Source: CAZVLQ01 sp964628185
GTDB lineage: Bacteria > Pseudomonadota > Zetaproteobacteria > Mariprofundales > Mariprofundaceae
Length of the DNA stretch: 64,000 nt
Assembly (NCBI GenBank): GCA_964628185.1
Contig: CAZVLQ010000009.1
Location: 9,931-73,930 of the forward strand
Direction: 5' to 3'
The notes under the pieces were generated by a model, which was given only the letters and a program-made list of their open reading frames with translations, had not been told where the DNA came from and did not search any database. Below are positions 62,586-64,000 of this stretch, piece after piece. The number at the start of each line of letters is the position of its first letter. Position 1 is the stretch's first letter. Made by a program: the position numbers and the translations under genes.

Positions 62586-63404
62586 ATGATGAGCGGAGGG
62601 ACGCATTTCCCGGAGGATGGGACTACTTCCATTTCCAGCGTGATTGATAAGGGCGGCGAAAACAGACAGCGCTTGTTTAAGACGGAGGCCGAAAAGGCCG
62701 CAGCGGTCCATTACAGCTTTTTGCCAAGCTCCTTCGCCAATGACTTCCTGGACATTGCGGTGTATTCACATCCGTTTAGCGAGATTGGCGGGGACTTTTG
62801 CAGCATTTTTTCGGTAGACGGCAGGAAGATGGTTCTTTGCATGTGCGACGCTACCGGGCATGATGTTGCCTCGGCCCTGTTTGCGGCGCGCATCAACACC
62901 CACGTATTGACCCATGCGGCAGGCTTTAAACACCCGGGTTTATTGATCGATGCGCTTAATCGTTTTTTGTGCCACCGCCTGTCCCATACAGGCATATATG
63001 CATCCCTCTACGCCATTTTTATCGACATGAAACAGGCCAGCATGGCCTACGCCGGCGCCGGGCATCCGCCGGCGCTTCATTATCAGGCCTCAACTGGAAA
63101 GACCGATTTGCTGAAATCAGAGACTACCTTTGTGGGTATCGAGCACCCGCTGCTGGTGAGTTGTTCGGTTAACCGGCGTTGCCTGACGACGGGAGACAGG
63201 ATCATACTTTATACCGACGGGATCAGCGAAGCTGTGGACAAGCAGGGCAAGATGTTTGGCGTGCAGGGAATAATACGGATTCTTGACACCCACCACGACG
63301 CCAGCAGCGCGTACATCAACGATGCTATTGTCAACGAGATCATGCGAGACGGGGACTATGCCGTCGAAGACGATATTATGTTGATGTCTGTTACCATCAA
63401 GTAG
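62586..63404 (+). CDS. Stand-alone PP2C (SpoIIE/RsbU-type) protein phosphatase
   Basis: A 272-residue PPM phosphatase. After about 50 residues without a sensor domain, metal and active-site motifs appear: SEIGGDFCS near 66, CDATGHDVASAL near 87, YAGAGHPPAL near 155, GDRIILYTDGISEA near 205 and a final DDIML near 262. The key aspartates are all present, so it is probably active on a serine or threonine phosphoprotein such as an anti-sigma antagonist. No STAS, kinase or sigma partner is adjacent. The start is not marked by a strong ribosome site. Confidence 0.82.
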   Translation: MMSGGTHFPEDGTTSISSVIDKGGENRQRLFKTEAEKAAAVHYSFLPSSFANDFLDIAVYSHPFSEIGGDFCSIFSVDGRKMVLCMCDATGHDVASALFAARINTHVLTHAAGFKHPGLLIDALNRFLCHRLSHTGIYASLYAIFIDMKQASMAYAGAGHPPALHYQASTGKTDLLKSETTFVGIEHPLLVSCSVNRRCLTTGDRIILYTDGISEAVDKQGKMFGVQGIIRILDTHHDASSAYINDAIVNEIMRDGDYAVEDDIMLMSVTIK

Positions 63405-63596
63405 GGTGCTGAAGTCAGGCCAACAACTGAACGCATTTATGATCAATCCTGGCCTTCACACCCCTTGGCTGAACGGAAAGGCGGCATCAACACGGCAAGG
63501 TATAATGATGTTATAACAAAACAAAATACAGGCCTGAATATGTCTGTTTCCTCTACCCGTCATGGGTCTGTGTACAATACCAGACCCCAATTGAGG

Positions 63597-63995
63597 CTAA
63601 TGTGCGAGCCTCTCCATGGCTGCCCTTGCCAAAAATCCTGACCTGCTTTCCCCTGCCTGTTTGGCCGCTGTATCCACCATGGCGACAATACGTTCCGGCA
63701 TGGTGATGTTGATGCGTTTGCTTTTCTCATCAATCTTCGCCATATCGACGCTTGCAATAGCCCACAGCATATTTTTGTAATCCGGATTGTTTCGATGCTG
63801 TTCGATGGGGCTGGCTTCCGGTACGGATTGTCCTGCTTCCAGCAGTCCCTCAATATGCAGAAGAATCGCCTCGCCGGCATTTGCAATTGCTTCGTCCAGC
63901 GTATCTCCGGCGGAAAAGCACCCCGGCAGATCGGGGACAATGACGCCATAGGCATGGGAATCATCGCCCGGCTCAATAACAATAGGATAGCGCAT
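63597..63995 (-). CDS. HicB-family antitoxin
   Basis: A 132-residue HicB protein. The N-terminal partial RNase-H-like domain (about 1-60, YGVIVPDLPGCFSAGDTLDEA) is followed by a linker and a C-terminal ribbon-helix-helix (about 90-130, RINITMPERIVAMVD). HicB neutralises the HicA mRNA interferase and represses the operon. hicA would lie upstream on this strand, beyond the window end, so the pair cannot be confirmed. Confidence 0.75.
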   Translation of the reverse strand: MRYPIVIEPGDDSHAYGVIVPDLPGCFSAGDTLDEAIANAGEAILLHIEGLLEAGQSVPEASPIEQHRNNPDYKNMLWAIASVDMAKIDEKSKRINITMPERIVAMVDTAAKQAGESRSGFLARAAMERLAH

Positions 63996-64000
63996 GTCTT

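Noticed and set aside
1..64000. tRNA, rRNA, CRISPR, prophage or riboswitch signals
   Set aside because: Read-through of intergenic gaps, which are short, gave no cloverleaf, repeat-spacer array or recognised aptamer.

Overview
The window reads as one contiguous chromosome segment of a Gram-negative bacterium, most likely a deep-branching gammaproteobacterium. The support is a complete dcw cluster (mraZ to ftsZ-lpxC), LPS genes (lpxC, msbA), a DksA-type regulator, HrcA beside grpE-dnaK-dnaJ, and a hopanoid tailoring cluster. The genus cannot be fixed from sequence alone. No rRNA, tRNA, CRISPR array, prophage or intact transposase was found. Almost every base is coding and most gene pairs overlap by a few bases.

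Layout. 1-6559: hopanoid genes. hpnN (5' end cut by the window edge) converges on hpnI-hpnJ-hpnK-hpnL, the enzymes that build the composite (cyclitol) head group. 6619-7776: an MFS transporter. 7937-11479: phosphate ABC transporter pstS-pstC-pstA-pstB, interrupted by two inverted-repeat insertions. 11496-12433: an AbrB/MazE-like protein and a small hydrolase. 12691-18389: hrcA-grpE-dnaK-dnaJ-dapB, with a heat-shock-type promoter in front of dnaK. 18711-23635 (plus strand): rplM-rpsI, argC, a membrane coiled-coil protein with bactofilin, a gamma-carbonic-anhydrase-like protein, a 251-bp MITE, and ppx/gppA.

23620-36084 (minus strand): a compact nine-gene run for a surface polysaccharide. In transcription order it encodes an ExeA-like ATPase, a degenerate HD-GYP protein, an 879-residue outer-membrane exporter fused to a beta-propeller and an OmpA-like domain, a Wzc-type tyrosine kinase, a 65-residue membrane protein, a Wzy/WaaL-type polymerase or ligase, a cell-wall amidase, MsbA, and a DUF374 acyltransferase. 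This is the best candidate for an undescribed system. The exporter carries its own periplasmic sensing or scaffolding propeller and a peptidoglycan anchor, and it is linked to an amidase that could open the wall and to lipid-export genes.

36347-45860: glycine-zipper/TPR protein, M48 protease, K+/H+ antiporter pair, leuCD, folA-lipB, dksA-like gene, lpxC and ftsZ. 44703-62163: the dcw cluster in canonical order behind a consensus promoter with two MraZ boxes. 62586-63995: a stand-alone PP2C (SpoIIE-type) phosphatase and a HicB antitoxin at the window edge.

A family of short repeats related by an AACCCG-ATATTGCA terminal sequence is scattered at 12457, 21892, 22421-22671 and 62478. Only the 22421 copy is complete. 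A second, unrelated palindromic element sits between pstC and pstA and forms the end of pstC.
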